From assembly GCA_043760535.1 (NCBI GenBank), contig JAYUOV010000122.1:1-5018 (forward strand): DNA of 5,018 nucleotides, written 5' to 3'. The notes under the pieces are model-generated. The model was not told the DNA's origin. It did not search any database and worked only from the letters and a program-made list of their open reading frames with translations. Each line of letters begins with the position of its first letter. Position 1 is the first letter of the stretch. Shown one piece after another: positions 4,920 through 5,018 of this stretch. The translations under genes and the position numbers were made by a program. The stretch is from JAZKFT01 sp043760535. GTDB lineage: Bacteria > Bacteroidota > Bacteroidia > Chitinophagales > Chitinophagaceae.

Positions 4920-5018
4920 CACGGTTTGCCTGTGTACCATCCTGAATAGGTTTTATATACTCAGGGCGGATGTATTTTTTTATAAACAGCTCACCTACTT
5001 TATATTCTAATACCTCTG
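4918..5018 (-). pseudogene. IS66-family transposase (TnpC) fragment, cut off by the IS630 element
   Basis: On the minus strand, in the frame whose first complete codon in the window is at 5014-5016, 33 codons read EVLEYKVGELFIKKYIRPEY followed by IKPIQDGTQANRV. This matches the region of IS66 TnpC proteins around the zinc-finger-like domain, where the usual pattern is L-[DE]-x-x-P-x-x-[LF]-x-[VI]-x-x-x-[IV]-R-P-x-Y. The Cys residues that follow in proteobacterial members are absent, which I recall being common in Bacteroidota versions. The gene's start lies beyond the window. The frame runs into the IS630 right end at 4917, continues for 21 element-derived codons and stops at TGA 4852-4854, so the catalytic domain is missing. 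The left flank of IS630 does not resume an IS66-like sequence. Family assignment rests on a short stretch. Confidence 0.6.

Overview
The window looks like chromosomal DNA of a member of the Bacteroidota, most likely the Chitinophagia/Chitinophagaceae branch. The evidence is moderate to low GC, starts without clear Shine-Dalgarno sequences, two perfect matches to the Bacteroidota -7 promoter element TAnnTTTG, signal peptides ending just before Gln, and the style of the hypothetical proteins and transposases. The family-level placement is an inference.

Layout. (1) 1-216 is non-coding leader DNA with a TAnnTTTG box and possible leader hairpins. (2) 217-1347 (+) is a complete NifS/IscS-type cysteine desulfurase with all main catalytic residues. 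(3) 1424-2047 (+) is an AT-rich gene for a small exported protein that seems to contain two copies of a TonB-plug-like module. (4) 2078-3586 (-) is a convergent gene for a 502-residue exported protein of unknown function with a Gly/Asn/Trp/Tyr-rich insertion. Only about 30 bases separate the ends of genes 3 and 4, and these hold AT-rich inverted repeats. (5) 3587-3775 is the upstream region of gene 4, with a perfect TAnnTTTG box on the minus strand; nothing else is recognised there. (6) 3778-4917 is a complete IS630-family insertion sequence of 1140 bp with 30-bp imperfect terminal inverted repeats (25/30 identical), flanking TA dinucleotides and an intact 353-residue DDE transposase whose stop codon lies inside the right repeat. 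(7) 4918-5018 (-) is a fragment of an IS66-family transposase (TnpC) gene that is cut off exactly at the right end of the IS630 element.

How the parts relate. The three cellular genes show no common pathway. The desulfurase is housekeeping sulfur mobilisation (Fe-S clusters, tRNA thiolation) and the next two genes are envelope proteins of unknown role. The right third is a mobile-element patch. The IS66 reading frame does not resume as recognisable IS66 sequence left of the IS630 copy, so this is not a simple insertion into an intact IS66; a deletion or recombination probably followed or preceded it. I found no convincing evidence of a new multi-gene system such as defence, a biosynthetic cluster or a CRISPR array. 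The points most worth a second look are the IS630/IS66 junction, the duplicated plug-like module and the PLP-site Ser-to-Ala change.
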